Counted from the first letter of the stretch, positions 8,475 to 17,718 are shown. The stretch is 64,000 nucleotides of DNA from Variovorax fucosicus (GCF_030316825.1 NZ_JASZYU010000004.1:310001-374000); one strand, 5' to 3'. The notes: a model not told the origin generated them from the letters alone. Numbers and translations: made by a program.

Positions 8475-9797
8475 TCAGCCGAACGGCACGATGCGGATCG
8501 ACGAGCCGTCGGTGAACTGACACTGGATGGCGCCGCCGTCGCCCGAGATGCCGGCAAGCCGCTGGCCATAGTGCGAGGCGCGCGAGTCCGGGCGGCTCTC
8601 CTGCACCTCCATGCCCGAGCCGCGCGAGCGGAACCGCAATGTGCTCCCGTCCTTGAACTGAACCTCGATGATGCCGCCGACCACAGTCACGGCGTTCACG
8701 AGCTCGTCCTGCATTGCATCGGCGGTGTGGGCTGACGCCGCTGCCGGCGGCGCGGGCAAGGGCGGGGCCGGGTCGGGGTAGTCGAATTGATTGGGCACTG
8801 CCAGGCACGAATACGAGAACGACAGGCTCACTTCGAGCGAGGCCACCTGATGCCACCAGCCCAAGGGCAGGAACATCGTCTCGCCCGGCTCGACCACCAC
8901 CTCGAGCACCGTCGCATCGGCGAAGGCCGGGAATCGCACCGGGTCGGGCCGCTCAAGATCCACTTCGCTGAACACGTTGCGAAGGTTGTAGGCACGCGAC
9001 CATTCGAGCGGAGACACGAAGCGCCAACGCTTGCGCCCGACCACCTGGGTGTGGAACAGCATCAACGTGTCGTGGTGCAGCGGTGTCACGGTGCCGGCCG
9101 GGCCGAACCAGAACGACGAGCGGTTCGCCAGCTGCGAGCGGTCGCACAGCGGCGGCAGGCTGCCGATGTCGTCGAGCAGCGGCGCGAATTCCGGCCGGCG
9201 CAGCAGTTCGTTGTTTGCCGTCAGGTAGTAGTCGTTGGTCGCGCCGCCGCGCACCACCTGGTCGACGAAGGCGCCAAGGTTCACGCGCTTTGTCAGCAGC
9301 AGCTTGTTCTGCTCGTAGTTCGGGTCGGCATGGCGCTCGGACTGGACGTCTACGTCGAGGTGGCCAAAGCGCTGCTTCAAGTCCTCGGGCGACCAGCTCC
9401 GCATGGCGGGCCAGTCGCGCGTATGGCCGGTGAGCACCACGGGCCGACAGCCGCGCACATAACGCGCAGCGAATTCCTCGTCGGACAAGTTGGCGCGCTT
9501 CTCCACCGTGCGGTACTGCGGATCGGACGCCCACAGCCGCTGCAGGTTCAGCGCCACGGCGTCGAGCTTTCGAAGCCGATGCTGCAGGCCGAGGGCCGCG
9601 GCATACGCCGGGTCGTCATCGAGCGCCGCAATGGCTCGCTCGGCATCGACTCGCGCAAGACCGCCGTTTTGCATCACCTGCAGCATCGACTCGATGGCAC
9701 TGCCGCCCAGGCGCTGCTCGACGATCCAGCGCCGCCACGAGGCGTCGATCTGCCGGGGAAGCGGTGCGGGGGGTATCGGCACGGAAGGGGATGACAT
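8475..9797 (-). CDS. JmjC/cupin-like putative Fe(II)/2-oxoglutarate oxygenase
   Basis: A 440-residue protein with a cupin_8/JmjC-type core at about residues 95-330. The iron ligands are readable as H241-x-D243 (TPLHHDTLML) and a distal H316 (LPLGWWHQV). The RPVVLTGHTRDWPA entry segment and the RKRWRFVSP strand are typical of this fold. An N-terminal helical region of about 90 residues precedes the core. The C-terminus (about 355-440) carries two similar short segments, QFKDGSTLRF and QFTDGSSIRI, after a proline-rich linker. It could hydroxylate a protein or peptide, but no substrate is evident. It follows the gntR gene by 23 bp on the same strand. Confidence 0.8.
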   Translation of the reverse strand: MSSPSVPIPPAPLPRQIDASWRRWIVEQRLGGSAIESMLQVMQNGGLARVDAERAIAALDDDPAYAAALGLQHRLRKLDAVALNLQRLWASDPQYRTVEKRANLSDEEFAARYVRGCRPVVLTGHTRDWPAMRSWSPEDLKQRFGHLDVDVQSERHADPNYEQNKLLLTKRVNLGAFVDQVVRGGATNDYYLTANNELLRRPEFAPLLDDIGSLPPLCDRSQLANRSSFWFGPAGTVTPLHHDTLMLFHTQVVGRKRWRFVSPLEWSRAYNLRNVFSEVDLERPDPVRFPAFADATVLEVVVEPGETMFLPLGWWHQVASLEVSLSFSYSCLAVPNQFDYPDPAPPLPAPPAAASAHTADAMQDELVNAVTVVGGIIEVQFKDGSTLRFRSRGSGMEVQESRPDSRASHYGQRLAGISGDGGAIQCQFTDGSSIRIVPFG

Positions 9798-9820
9798 GGC
9801 GATTGCCTCCGCGAGACGGG

Positions 9821-10579
9821 TCAGTCGACGAAGTAGCTCTCAGGCGCCTGCTCGCGCAGCGCGGCGAGATGTGCGGTGATGTGGTTAATGTGCGAAGACA
9901 CGCTGGCGCCGAGGCCGGCGACATCGCGCGATGCCATCTGGGCCAGCATTTGTTCATGCTCGCGCAAGGCACGCTCGGCGTGGCCCGCCACGTGCCCCAG
10001 GAGCAGCCAGCGCACGCGGTCGAATTGGCGCTTGATCGGCTCCAGCATGGCCCAGACGTGTTCGCGGCCGGCAAACTCGAAGAGCCGGCGGTGCATCAGT
10101 TCGTCCAGCTCCGAGAACCGGTCGATCTCTCCGCTCTTCACCGCATTGCGCTGGCGTTCCACGATCTGGCCGAATTCCGTCAACTGCTCCGGCGTGATGG
10201 TCTGCGCCAGCTGCACGTGGCTGGCGCATTCGAGCGTGCTTCGCACGAAGCGGCCTTCCTCCAGCAGCGAAATGCGAACCGGCGCCACGATGGTGCCGAC
10301 CTGGCGGTAGATCAGCACCATCTGCTCGTCGGCCAGCTGCGCCAGCGCTTCGCGCACCGGCGTGCGGCTCACGTCGATCAGCTTGGAGATGGTGGCCTCG
10401 GAGAGCGCGGTGCGCGGGGGCAGGATGCCGCGCACGATGGCTTCACGCAGCTGGTTGTGCACCTGCGCGGTGTACGAGCGGGTCGGGTCCAGCTTGAAGC
10501 CGTTCAACGCGGCAAGCAACGAACTTTCGGCGCGTGCCGGGTCGACTTTGGAAGGATCGCTGATGGCGGTGCGGGGCAT
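9821..10579 (-). CDS. GntR-family (FCD) transcriptional regulator
   Basis: A 252-residue regulator with an N-terminal winged helix (about residues 38-105; LSEATISKLIDVSRTPVREAL is the recognition region) and an all-helical FCD ligand-binding domain. Metal-coordinating FCD histidines are plausible in DELMHRRLFEFAG and SSHINHIT. FadR/UxuR relatives bind sugar acids or organic acids. It is divergent from the mannonate oxidoreductase-TRAP-ManD-RspB operon. Two copies of a palindromic motif lie in the shared promoter region, so it is likely the local repressor and its own regulator. Confidence 0.92.
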   Translation of the reverse strand: MPRTAISDPSKVDPARAESSLLAALNGFKLDPTRSYTAQVHNQLREAIVRGILPPRTALSEATISKLIDVSRTPVREALAQLADEQMVLIYRQVGTIVAPVRISLLEEGRFVRSTLECASHVQLAQTITPEQLTEFGQIVERQRNAVKSGEIDRFSELDELMHRRLFEFAGREHVWAMLEPIKRQFDRVRWLLLGHVAGHAERALREHEQMLAQMASRDVAGLGASVSSHINHITAHLAALREQAPESYFVD

Positions 10580-10603
10580 GTCGAAGAAACTCGTTTTCAG
10601 TCA

Positions 10604-10621
10604 CTCTACACCATGGTAGAG
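10604..10621. promoter_or_regulatory. Candidate GntR operator 1
   Basis: CTCTACACCATGGTAGAG is an imperfect palindrome 25 bp upstream of the gntR start. It shares the 9-mer ACCATGGTA with a second site 96 bp away. The position suggests autoregulation of gntR. Confidence 0.5.
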
Positions 10622-10704
10622 AACGTCGATCAACCTCGTTCATAAGGGTTTTCCAGCTGTTTTGACCCCTGAGTGCTCCTAGACTCGCGGCATCGAGCCA
10701 TTAC

Positions 10705-10714
10705 TACCATGGTA
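10705..10714. promoter_or_regulatory. Candidate GntR operator 2
   Basis: TACCATGGTA is a perfect 10-bp palindrome lying 28 bp before the start of the divergent mannonate oxidoreductase gene. It repeats the core of the site near gntR. Binding here would block the catabolic operon. Confidence 0.5.
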
Positions 10715-10741
10715 CTGTGGTGAAAAAAGGAGATGACGCCC

Positions 10742-12220
10742 ATGCTTTCGACGGCAGAACGGAATGCGCAGCTTTCGCAGCAAAGCCTGGGCAAACTGGC
10801 GAAGGAAGTGGCCTTGCCCGGCTACGACCGCTCGCGTCTGGCGCGCGGCATCGTTCACGTGGGGCTGGGTGCCTTTCACCGCGCGCATCAGGCGCTCTAC
10901 ACCGAAGCGGTCGTCGCCCAGGGCGACCTGCGCTGGGGCATCGTCGGCGTCAGCCTGCGCGATCCGGGCGTCGCCGACACGCTGGCGGCGCAGGATCACC
11001 TCTATTCGGTGACCGAGCGGCACGGCGACGAGGCCAGGACCCGGATCGTCGGTGTGCTGCGCGACGCGTTGTATGCACCTTCGCAACTGGCGCAGGTGAT
11101 CCGCGCCATCGCCGATCCGGCAACGACCATCCTGACCAGCACCGTCACCGAGAAGGGCTACAGCCAGCATCCGGCCAGCGCGGATCTCGATGTTGCCGAT
11201 GCCGCCGTGCGTCACGATCTGGCGCATCCCGACGCTCCGAAAACCACGCTGGGCGTGCTGGCTGCCGGAATCCGGAGCCGCCCTGCGGGGGCGCCGCTGA
11301 CGGTGGTGTGCTGCGACAACATGGCCCGCAACGGCCACAGCCTGCGCAAGCTGCTGGTGCAGTACGCGGGGCTGTTCGACGAGACGCTCGCTCGCCGCAT
11401 CGAGACCCAGATCGCTTTTCCCAACAGCATGGTCGACCGCATCGTGCCGGCCGCCACGCCGGCATCGCTCGCGTGGGCCGCAGGCCGGCTCGGCCTGCGC
11501 GACGAGGCCGCGATCGTCTGCGAGCCGTTCATGCAGTGGGTGATCGAAGACTGCTTCGCGGGCCCGCGGCCGGCCTGGGAAGACGCCGGTGCGCTGCTGA
11601 CTGCCGACGTGCGCCCGTACCAGGCCATGAAGCTGCGCCTTCTCAATGGCACCCACTCGGCCATCGCCTATGCCGGCCAGCTCTGCGGCCTGGAGAGCGT
11701 GTCCGATGCCATGGCCGACCCCTTGGTCGGCCAATTTGCACGCCGCTTGATGCTCGAGGATCTGCGCGCCACCGTGGCGGCGCCAGCCGGGTACGACGTG
11801 CCGGCTTACTGCCATGAGCTGCTGAGGCGCTTCGAGAACCCGGCGCTGGCGCACCGAACCCAGCAGATCGCGATGGACGGAACCCAGAAGGTGCCGGTGC
11901 GCTGGCTGCCCGCCCTGCGCGAGAGCCTCGCGGCCGGGGTGGAGCGGCCGCTGCTCGAACGCGCGCTGGCAGGCTGGCTGCACTACCTGGCCCGCGGCCG
12001 CAGCGACAGTGGCGCGCCGTTGACGATCAGCGACCCCGGCGCCGAAGCGCTCGTCGCGCGCTTGCGTGCGGCCGCGGACGAAGGCGATGCGGCCCGGGCC
12101 GCGCTGGCGCATGAGCCGGTGTTCGGCAGCGCACCCTGGCCGCCGGCGTTCGCGGCGCGCCTGGCGCGTCACCTGGCCACATTGCGGCAGGGCGGCATGG
12201 CTGCGCTGCTGGCCGGCTGA
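10742..12220 (+). CDS. Mannitol dehydrogenase-family oxidoreductase, probable fructuronate reductase
   Basis: A 492-residue polyol dehydrogenase. The family signature K-x4-N-x2-H is visible as K297, N302, H305 (KLRLLNGTH), matching the catalytic set of mannitol 2-dehydrogenase. The nucleotide-binding start is VHVGLGAFHRAHQ. The start at 10742 is preferred over the ATG at 10733 because GGAG directly abuts the latter but sits 9 bp before 10742. The neighbouring ManD-type dehydratase suggests D-fructuronate to D-mannonate reduction (UxuB role), but another uronate or polyol substrate is possible. It is the first gene of the divergent operon. Confidence 0.88.
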   Translation: MLSTAERNAQLSQQSLGKLAKEVALPGYDRSRLARGIVHVGLGAFHRAHQALYTEAVVAQGDLRWGIVGVSLRDPGVADTLAAQDHLYSVTERHGDEARTRIVGVLRDALYAPSQLAQVIRAIADPATTILTSTVTEKGYSQHPASADLDVADAAVRHDLAHPDAPKTTLGVLAAGIRSRPAGAPLTVVCCDNMARNGHSLRKLLVQYAGLFDETLARRIETQIAFPNSMVDRIVPAATPASLAWAAGRLGLRDEAAIVCEPFMQWVIEDCFAGPRPAWEDAGALLTADVRPYQAMKLRLLNGTHSAIAYAGQLCGLESVSDAMADPLVGQFARRLMLEDLRATVAAPAGYDVPAYCHELLRRFENPALAHRTQQIAMDGTQKVPVRWLPALRESLAAGVERPLLERALAGWLHYLARGRSDSGAPLTISDPGAEALVARLRAAADEGDAARAALAHEPVFGSAPWPPAFAARLARHLATLRQGGMAALLAG

Positions 12221-12267
12221 ATTCGCATCCGAACCGCACTACCCAACAAACCAACGGAGACCTTTCC

Positions 12268-13287
12268 ATGACCTTTGCGCCCACCCGCCGCCAGTTCGGC
12301 ACCGCCCTCGCAACTGTTGGCATGGCCACCGCCATGCCCGCGCGCTTCGCCTTTGCGCAAAGCGAGATCAAGCTCAAGTACGGCACCGCCTTTCCGGCGG
12401 ATCATCCCGGCACGCTGCGCATCAAGGAAGCCTCGGAGGCGATCCGCAAGGACACCGGCGGCAAGGTCGATCTGCAGGTCTATCCCACCAGCCAGCTCGG
12501 CAGCGAGCCGGACATGATTTCGCAGACGCGCGCGGGTGCCATCGACATCATGTCCACCGCCGGCACCAACCTCCAGACGCTGGTGCCGACCGCGGGCATC
12601 AACGGCGTGGCCTTCGCCTTCAAGGACTACGACGCCGTCTGGGCTGCGATGGACGGCGACCTGGGTCTCTACGTGCGATCGGCCCTGGCCAAAGTCAATC
12701 TCTACGCCTACGACAAGTGCCTGGACAACGGCTACCGCAACATCACCTCGGCCAGCAAGGCGATCGTGACGCCGGCGGATCTGAAGGGCTTCAAGATCCG
12801 CGTGCCCGGCATCCCGCTCTGGATCTCCATGTTCAAGGCGCTCGGCGCATCGCCCACGGCGATTCCGTTCGGCGAACTGTATTCGTCGCTTCAGACCAAG
12901 GTGGTCGACGGCCAGGAGAATCCGCTCGCGTTGATCCAGAGCGCCAAGCTCTACGAGGTGCAGAAGTTCTGCTCGCTGACGGCGCACACCTGGGACGGCC
13001 ATTTCATCTTCGGCAATGCGAAAAAGCTGCAGGCGCTGCCGAAGGAAGTGCAGGAATCGCTGTCGAAGAACCTGAACGCCGCGGCACTCAAGCAGCGCGA
13101 GGACATCGCGAGGCTCAATGCCGATGCGCAGGCGCAGCTGGCCAAGCTGGGCGTGGCCTTCAACAAGCCGGATCCCGCACCGTTCCGCGAACTGCTCAAG
13201 AGCGCCGGCTTTTACACGGAGTGGAAGGCCAAGTACGGCGACGAGGTGTGGGCCAAGCTGGAGAAGTACTCCGGCAAGCTGGTCTGA
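12268..13287 (+). CDS. dctP: TRAP transporter solute-binding protein (DctP family)
   Basis: A 339-residue periplasmic binding protein with a leader containing TRRQFG and ending near AFA-QS. The twin arginine could direct Tat export. The DctP core is clear: KYGTAFPADHP, then FKIRVPGIPLW carrying the arginine that usually pairs with the ligand carboxylate, and PFGELYSSLQTKVVDGQENPL. It captures a carboxylated solute for the QM membrane protein encoded next. From operon context this is a hexuronate or aldonate. AACGGAGAC lies just upstream of the start. Confidence 0.95.
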   Translation: MTFAPTRRQFGTALATVGMATAMPARFAFAQSEIKLKYGTAFPADHPGTLRIKEASEAIRKDTGGKVDLQVYPTSQLGSEPDMISQTRAGAIDIMSTAGTNLQTLVPTAGINGVAFAFKDYDAVWAAMDGDLGLYVRSALAKVNLYAYDKCLDNGYRNITSASKAIVTPADLKGFKIRVPGIPLWISMFKALGASPTAIPFGELYSSLQTKVVDGQENPLALIQSAKLYEVQKFCSLTAHTWDGHFIFGNAKKLQALPKEVQESLSKNLNAAALKQREDIARLNADAQAQLAKLGVAFNKPDPAPFRELLKSAGFYTEWKAKYGDEVWAKLEKYSGKLV

Positions 13288-13303
13288 CCCATCGGGAAGC
13301 GCC

Positions 13304-15163
13304 ATGCAATCCACCGTCGATCCCCTCGACCTCGCTCCTGCCGCCAAGTCGAACGGGTTCGACCGGCTGCTGGCGTGGGTGACCGAAGTACCGGCCGCCG
13401 CCATTGTGGTGGCCGAAATCCTGATCCTGGGCGGCGGCGCCTTCGCGCGCTACGCGCTGCACGCGCCGCTCACCTGGACCGACGAACTCGCCAGCATCCT
13501 GTTCCTATGGCTGGCGATGCTCGGCTCGTGCATTGCACTTCGGCGCGCGGCACATATGCACCTGACGACATTCGTCAAGGATCTGCCGGCCGACAAGCGG
13601 GCCTGGCTCGACGCGCTGGGCATGTGCCTCGTGGTCGCCTTTCTGGTCATGCTCGCCGGGCCGGCCTGGGAGCATTGGCATGAGGAGATCGCGGTCTCGA
13701 CGCCGGTGCTCGGCATCAGCGAAGGCTGGCGCGCAGGAGCGGTGTGCGCCGGTGCGTTCCTGATGCTGGTGACCGCGGTCGCCCGGCTTGTCGAGCACGC
13801 GGCCTGGAAACAGATCGCCGTCACCGGTGGTGCGGTGGCGCTCGGCGGCGGTGCGCTGTGGCTGCTGTCGCCCGCGCTGGCCACGCTCGGCAACCTCAAC
13901 CTGGTCATCTTCTTTTTGGTGATGCTGGTCGGTTGCATCGTGATCGGCGTGCCGATCGCGTTCGCTTTCGGATTGGCGACGATGTCCTACCTGGCCTTCT
14001 CGACCACAACGCCGATGTCGATCATGCCCAACCGCATGCAGGAGGGCATGTCGCACCTGATCCTGCTGGCCGTGCCGCTGTTCGTCTTCCTGGGGTCGCT
14101 GATCGAGATGACGGGCCTGGCCCGCGCGATGATCAACTTCCTGGTCAGCCTGATCGGCCATGTGCGCGGCGGCTTGCAGTACGTGCTGCTGGGCGCGATG
14201 TACATCGTGTCGGGCATCTCGGGCGCCAAGGCGGCCGACATGGCGGCAGTGGCCCCGGCGCTGTTCCCGGAAATGAAGAAGCGCGGCAGCAAGGATGGCG
14301 ATCTGATCGGGCTGCTGTCGGCGTCGGGTGCGATGTCGGAGACCATTCCGCCGAGCATCGTGCTCATCACGGTCGGCTCGGTTACCGGGGTGTCGATCAC
14401 GGCGCTCTTCGTGGGTGGCCTGATGCCGGCCGTGGTCGGCCTCGTGCTGATGGCGATCGTCGTCTGGTGGCAGACCCGGCGGGAGGACATGACTGGCGTC
14501 ACCAAGGCGTCGGGCAGGCAGATCGGCAAGCTGCTGCTGGTCGCGCTGCCAGCGCTCGCGTTGCCGGTGATCATCCGCACCGCGGTGGTCGAGGGCGTCG
14601 CGACCGCGACCGAAGTCTCGACCATCGGCATCTTCTACACCCTGCTGGCGGGCCTGTTCATCTACCGGCAGTTCGACTGGCGCCGCATCTATCCGATGCT
14701 GCTCGACACGGCCTCGCTGTCCGGCGCCATCCTGCTGATCGTCGGCTGCGCCACGGCCATGGCCTGGGCGCTCACGCAATCGGGCTTCGCGCAGGATCTG
14801 GTCAAGATCATGACTGCGGTGCCGGGCGGAAAGATGGGTTTCCTGCTGGTGTCGGCGCTGGCCTTCGTTGTGCTGGGCAGCCTGCTGGAAGGCATTCCGG
14901 CGATCGTGCTGTTCGGGCCCCTGCTGTTTCCGATCGCCAAGCTGGTCGGTGTCAACGAAGTGCACTACGCGATGGTGGTGATCTTCGCGATGGGCCTGGG
15001 CCTGTTCGCACCACCCTTCGGCGTCGGCTTCTACGCGGCCTGTGCCATCGGACGGGTGTCGCCGGACGTCGCCATGCCTCGCGTGTGGCCGCACATGGCG
15101 GCGTTGTTCATCGCGCTGCTGCTGCTGGTTTTCGTGCCCTGGTTCTCGATCGGCTTCCTGTAG
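13304..15163 (+). CDS. dctQM: TRAP transporter fused DctQ-DctM permease
   Basis: A 619-residue membrane protein that joins the small DctQ subunit (about residues 20-190, four helices, with TWTDELASILFLWLAMLG) to the large DctM subunit (about 200-619, with SGISGAKAADMAAVAP and SGAMSETIPPS). The linker is hydrophobic, giving an odd extra helix as in SiaQM-type fusions. It uses the sodium gradient to drive uptake of the solute delivered by DctP. It begins 16 bp after the dctP stop and is followed by the dehydratase. Confidence 0.95.
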   Translation: MQSTVDPLDLAPAAKSNGFDRLLAWVTEVPAAAIVVAEILILGGGAFARYALHAPLTWTDELASILFLWLAMLGSCIALRRAAHMHLTTFVKDLPADKRAWLDALGMCLVVAFLVMLAGPAWEHWHEEIAVSTPVLGISEGWRAGAVCAGAFLMLVTAVARLVEHAAWKQIAVTGGAVALGGGALWLLSPALATLGNLNLVIFFLVMLVGCIVIGVPIAFAFGLATMSYLAFSTTTPMSIMPNRMQEGMSHLILLAVPLFVFLGSLIEMTGLARAMINFLVSLIGHVRGGLQYVLLGAMYIVSGISGAKAADMAAVAPALFPEMKKRGSKDGDLIGLLSASGAMSETIPPSIVLITVGSVTGVSITALFVGGLMPAVVGLVLMAIVVWWQTRREDMTGVTKASGRQIGKLLLVALPALALPVIIRTAVVEGVATATEVSTIGIFYTLLAGLFIYRQFDWRRIYPMLLDTASLSGAILLIVGCATAMAWALTQSGFAQDLVKIMTAVPGGKMGFLLVSALAFVVLGSLLEGIPAIVLFGPLLFPIAKLVGVNEVHYAMVVIFAMGLGLFAPPFGVGFYAACAIGRVSPDVAMPRVWPHMAALFIALLLLVFVPWFSIGFL

Positions 15164-15215
15164 CCGCGCCGCGAACTGCACACCACGGCATCCCGTATAT
15201 CTCCTGGAGATTCCA

Positions 15216-16424
15216 TTGAAGATCGAACGCATCCAGACCATCGTCACCTGCCCAGGCCGAAATTTCGTCACCGTCAAGATCGTCACCGATGAAGGCGTGA
15301 CCGGCCTGGGCGACGCCACGCTCAACGGCCGCGAGCTGGCCGTCAAGGCCTACCTCGACGAGCACGTGTTTCCCTGCCTCGTCGGCCGCGATCCGCGCAA
15401 CATCGAGGACATCTGGCAGTACCTCTACCGCGGTGCCTATTGGCGGCGCGGGCCGGTGACGATGTCCGCCATCGCCGCCGTCGACATGGCGCTGTGGGAC
15501 ATCAAGGGCAAGCTGGCCGGCATGCCGGTCTACCAGCTCCTGGGCGGCAAGAGTCGCGACGGCCTCATGGTGTATGGCCACGCCAACGGCAAGGATCACG
15601 CCGAAGCGATCGAGGCCGTGCAGCAACATGTCGAGGAAGGCTACAAGGCGATCCGCGTGCAGTCCGGCGTACCGGGCCTTGCGAAGACTTACGGAGTCGG
15701 CAAGACCAAGGGCTTCTACGAGCCGGCCGAAAAAGGTCTGCCGCCGGAAGAACCGTGGGACACCTCGCTCTACCTGCGCCACACGCCCGAGCTGTTCCGC
15801 AAGGTGCGCGAGGCGGTGGGCCACGACATCCATCTGCTGCACGACGCACATCACCGTCTGACGCCGATCGAAGCCGGCCGGCTCGGCAAGGAACTGGAGC
15901 CTTACAGCCTGTTCTGGATCGAGGATGCCACGCCGGCGGAGAACCAGGAAGCGTTCCGGCTCATCCGCCAGCACACCACCACGCCACTGGCGATCGGCGA
16001 GGTCTTCAACTCGATCTGGGACTGCAAGGATCTCATCAGCGAGCAGTTGATCGACTACATCCGCTCAACCATCACGCACGCCGGCGGCATCACGCACGTC
16101 CGGCGCATCGCGGATTTCGCGGCGCTCTATCAGGTGCGCACCGGCTTTCACGGCGCGACCGACCTGTCTCCGGTCTGCATGGCGGCGGCGGTCAACTTCG
16201 GCCTGTGGGTGCCCAACTTCGGGATCCAGGAACTGATGCCGCATTCGCCGTTGACCAACGAGGTCTTCCCCCACAACTACCGCTTCGAAGACGGCTACCT
16301 GGTGATGGACGACGTGCCCGGACTGGGCGTCGACATCGACGAGGCGCTCGCCGCCAAGTACCCGTACGAACGGGCCTATCTGCCGGTGGCGCGACTGCGC
16401 GACGGCTCGATGTGGAACTGGTAG
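15216..16424 (+). CDS. manD: D-mannonate dehydratase, ManD/RspA family
   Basis: A 402-residue enolase-superfamily enzyme that removes water from D-mannonate to form 2-keto-3-deoxygluconate. From the chosen TTG start at 15216 (GGAGA upstream), the metal ligands fall at D210, E236 and E262, with H212 and Y159. These are exactly the positions reported for characterised ManD enzymes, so the start is well supported. The order dehydratase then RspB-like dehydrogenase mirrors E. coli rspAB. ManD family members range from efficient mannonate dehydratases to weak mannonate/gluconate enzymes. The uronate operon favours mannonate here. Confidence 0.93.
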   Translation: MKIERIQTIVTCPGRNFVTVKIVTDEGVTGLGDATLNGRELAVKAYLDEHVFPCLVGRDPRNIEDIWQYLYRGAYWRRGPVTMSAIAAVDMALWDIKGKLAGMPVYQLLGGKSRDGLMVYGHANGKDHAEAIEAVQQHVEEGYKAIRVQSGVPGLAKTYGVGKTKGFYEPAEKGLPPEEPWDTSLYLRHTPELFRKVREAVGHDIHLLHDAHHRLTPIEAGRLGKELEPYSLFWIEDATPAENQEAFRLIRQHTTTPLAIGEVFNSIWDCKDLISEQLIDYIRSTITHAGGITHVRRIADFAALYQVRTGFHGATDLSPVCMAAAVNFGLWVPNFGIQELMPHSPLTNEVFPHNYRFEDGYLVMDDVPGLGVDIDEALAAKYPYERAYLPVARLRDGSMWNW

Positions 16425-16477
16425 CACGACCGCACCCGCCACATCCAGCTACACAACGAATCACCAGGACCTTCAAC

Positions 16478-17518
16478 ATGCTCAGCGTCGTCGTCGATCA
16501 ACCCAACAGCATGGCCGTCATCGAGCGGCCCATGCCCGAACCCGCTGCGGGCGAGGTGCGCGTGCGCGTGCGATTCGCCGGCATCTGCGGCTCGGATCTG
16601 CACATCTTTCACGGACAGAACCCGTTCGTCTCGTATCCGCGAATCATCGGCCACGAGTTCGTCGGCCGCATCGAATCGGTGGGCGAGGGCGTCAGTGCCT
16701 CGCGCATCGGCCAGACGGTGGTGGTCGACCCCGTGATCAGCTGCGGCGAATGCCATGCCTGCCGCATCGGGCGGCAGAACGTCTGCAGCCGGTTGCAGGT
16801 GATCGGCGTGCATCGCGACGGAGGCTTCAGCCAGTACGTCTGCGCGCCCGGCAAGAACGCCTACGTGGTGCCGAAGGATCTGGCGCATGCCAGCGCCTCG
16901 GTGATCGAGCCGTTCGCGGTGGCGGCCAACGTGACCGGCCGCACCGGCGTGTTCCCCAGCGACGTGGCCCTCATCTACGGTGCCGGCCCGGTCGGGCTCA
17001 ACCTGATGCAGGTGCTCAAGCGTGTCTACGGCATCCGCGCCTTCATCACCGACCATTTCGACGAGCGGCTGGCCCTGGCGCTTCAATGCGGTGCGGCCGA
17101 GGACGAGATCATCAACACCACGCGTGAATCGCTGCCGGAGGCGCTGATCAAGCGCGGTGTCGAAGGCGGCCCGACATTGATCTACGACGCCGTCTGCCAT
17201 CCGAAGATCATCGAAGAGGCGGTTCGCATCGCGGCGCCGGCAGCGCGCATCGGCTTGCTCGGCTTCTCCGCAACGCCATCGGCCATCCCGCAACAGGAGC
17301 TGACCAAGAAGGAACTGACGCTCTATGCATCGCGCCTGAACTGCGCGATGTTCCCCACCGTCATCGACTGGATTACGCGCGGCCTGGTCGACCCGGGCCG
17401 CATCATCAGCCACAAGGTCGACTTCCGCGACGTGGCGGGCGCCTTCGACATCGCTGAGCGCAACCCGCGCTACAGCTGCAAGGTGCTTCTCGATTTCGGC
17501 GTCGACGCCCGGGATTGA
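16478..17518 (+). CDS. rspB: RspB-like zinc-dependent dehydrogenase
   Basis: A 346-residue medium-chain dehydrogenase. The catalytic zinc site is seen in GICGSDLH and GHEFVGRIESVG, and the structural zinc cysteines in CGECHACRIGRQNVC. The Rossmann motif is YGAGPVGLN. It resembles E. coli RspB closely over its length, as I recall that sequence. Related enzymes oxidise L-gulonate, L-idonate or L-galactonate at C5. In this operon it would bring a further aldonate into the same pathway as the ManD product. It starts 53 bp after manD. Confidence 0.9.
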   Translation: MLSVVVDQPNSMAVIERPMPEPAAGEVRVRVRFAGICGSDLHIFHGQNPFVSYPRIIGHEFVGRIESVGEGVSASRIGQTVVVDPVISCGECHACRIGRQNVCSRLQVIGVHRDGGFSQYVCAPGKNAYVVPKDLAHASASVIEPFAVAANVTGRTGVFPSDVALIYGAGPVGLNLMQVLKRVYGIRAFITDHFDERLALALQCGAAEDEIINTTRESLPEALIKRGVEGGPTLIYDAVCHPKIIEEAVRIAAPAARIGLLGFSATPSAIPQQELTKKELTLYASRLNCAMFPTVIDWITRGLVDPGRIISHKVDFRDVAGAFDIAERNPRYSCKVLLDFGVDARD

Positions 17519-17562
17519 TCCAGCGCAAGGAGTGGCGCAGCCTCCTGCCAAAGAATGGCGGC

Positions 17563-17718
17563 ATGAACATCACGTTGAACGCAACCCTGCAGTGGCTGGC
17601 TTTCAGCATGGCAACGCTCCTGGCGACGGGCGTTCTCGTGCTCGCCGGCTTGAACGAAAACGGCCGTGCGGAGAGCAACCAGGCATCAGCTTCATTCGCC
17701 GCAAAAAATCCACGATGA
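17563..17718 (+). CDS. Possible small single-pass membrane protein
   Basis: A 51-residue reading frame with one strongly hydrophobic stretch (LQWLAFSMATLLATGVLVLAGL) followed by a polar tail. It lies 44 bp after rspB. No convincing ribosome-binding site is seen for the ATG at 17563, although a TTG overlapping the rspB stop could start a longer form. Function unknown; it may not be translated. Confidence 0.4.
   Translation: MNITLNATLQWLAFSMATLLATGVLVLAGLNENGRAESNQASASFAAKNPR

Noticed and set aside
10662..10690. TTGACC as a -35 for the mannonate oxidoreductase gene
   Set aside because: No acceptable -10 at 16-18 bp; the only TA-containing hexamer is 12 bp away.
13505..15346. A 613-codon leftward frame opposite dctQM
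   Set aside because: His/Gln/Arg-rich antisense of a clear membrane-protein gene.
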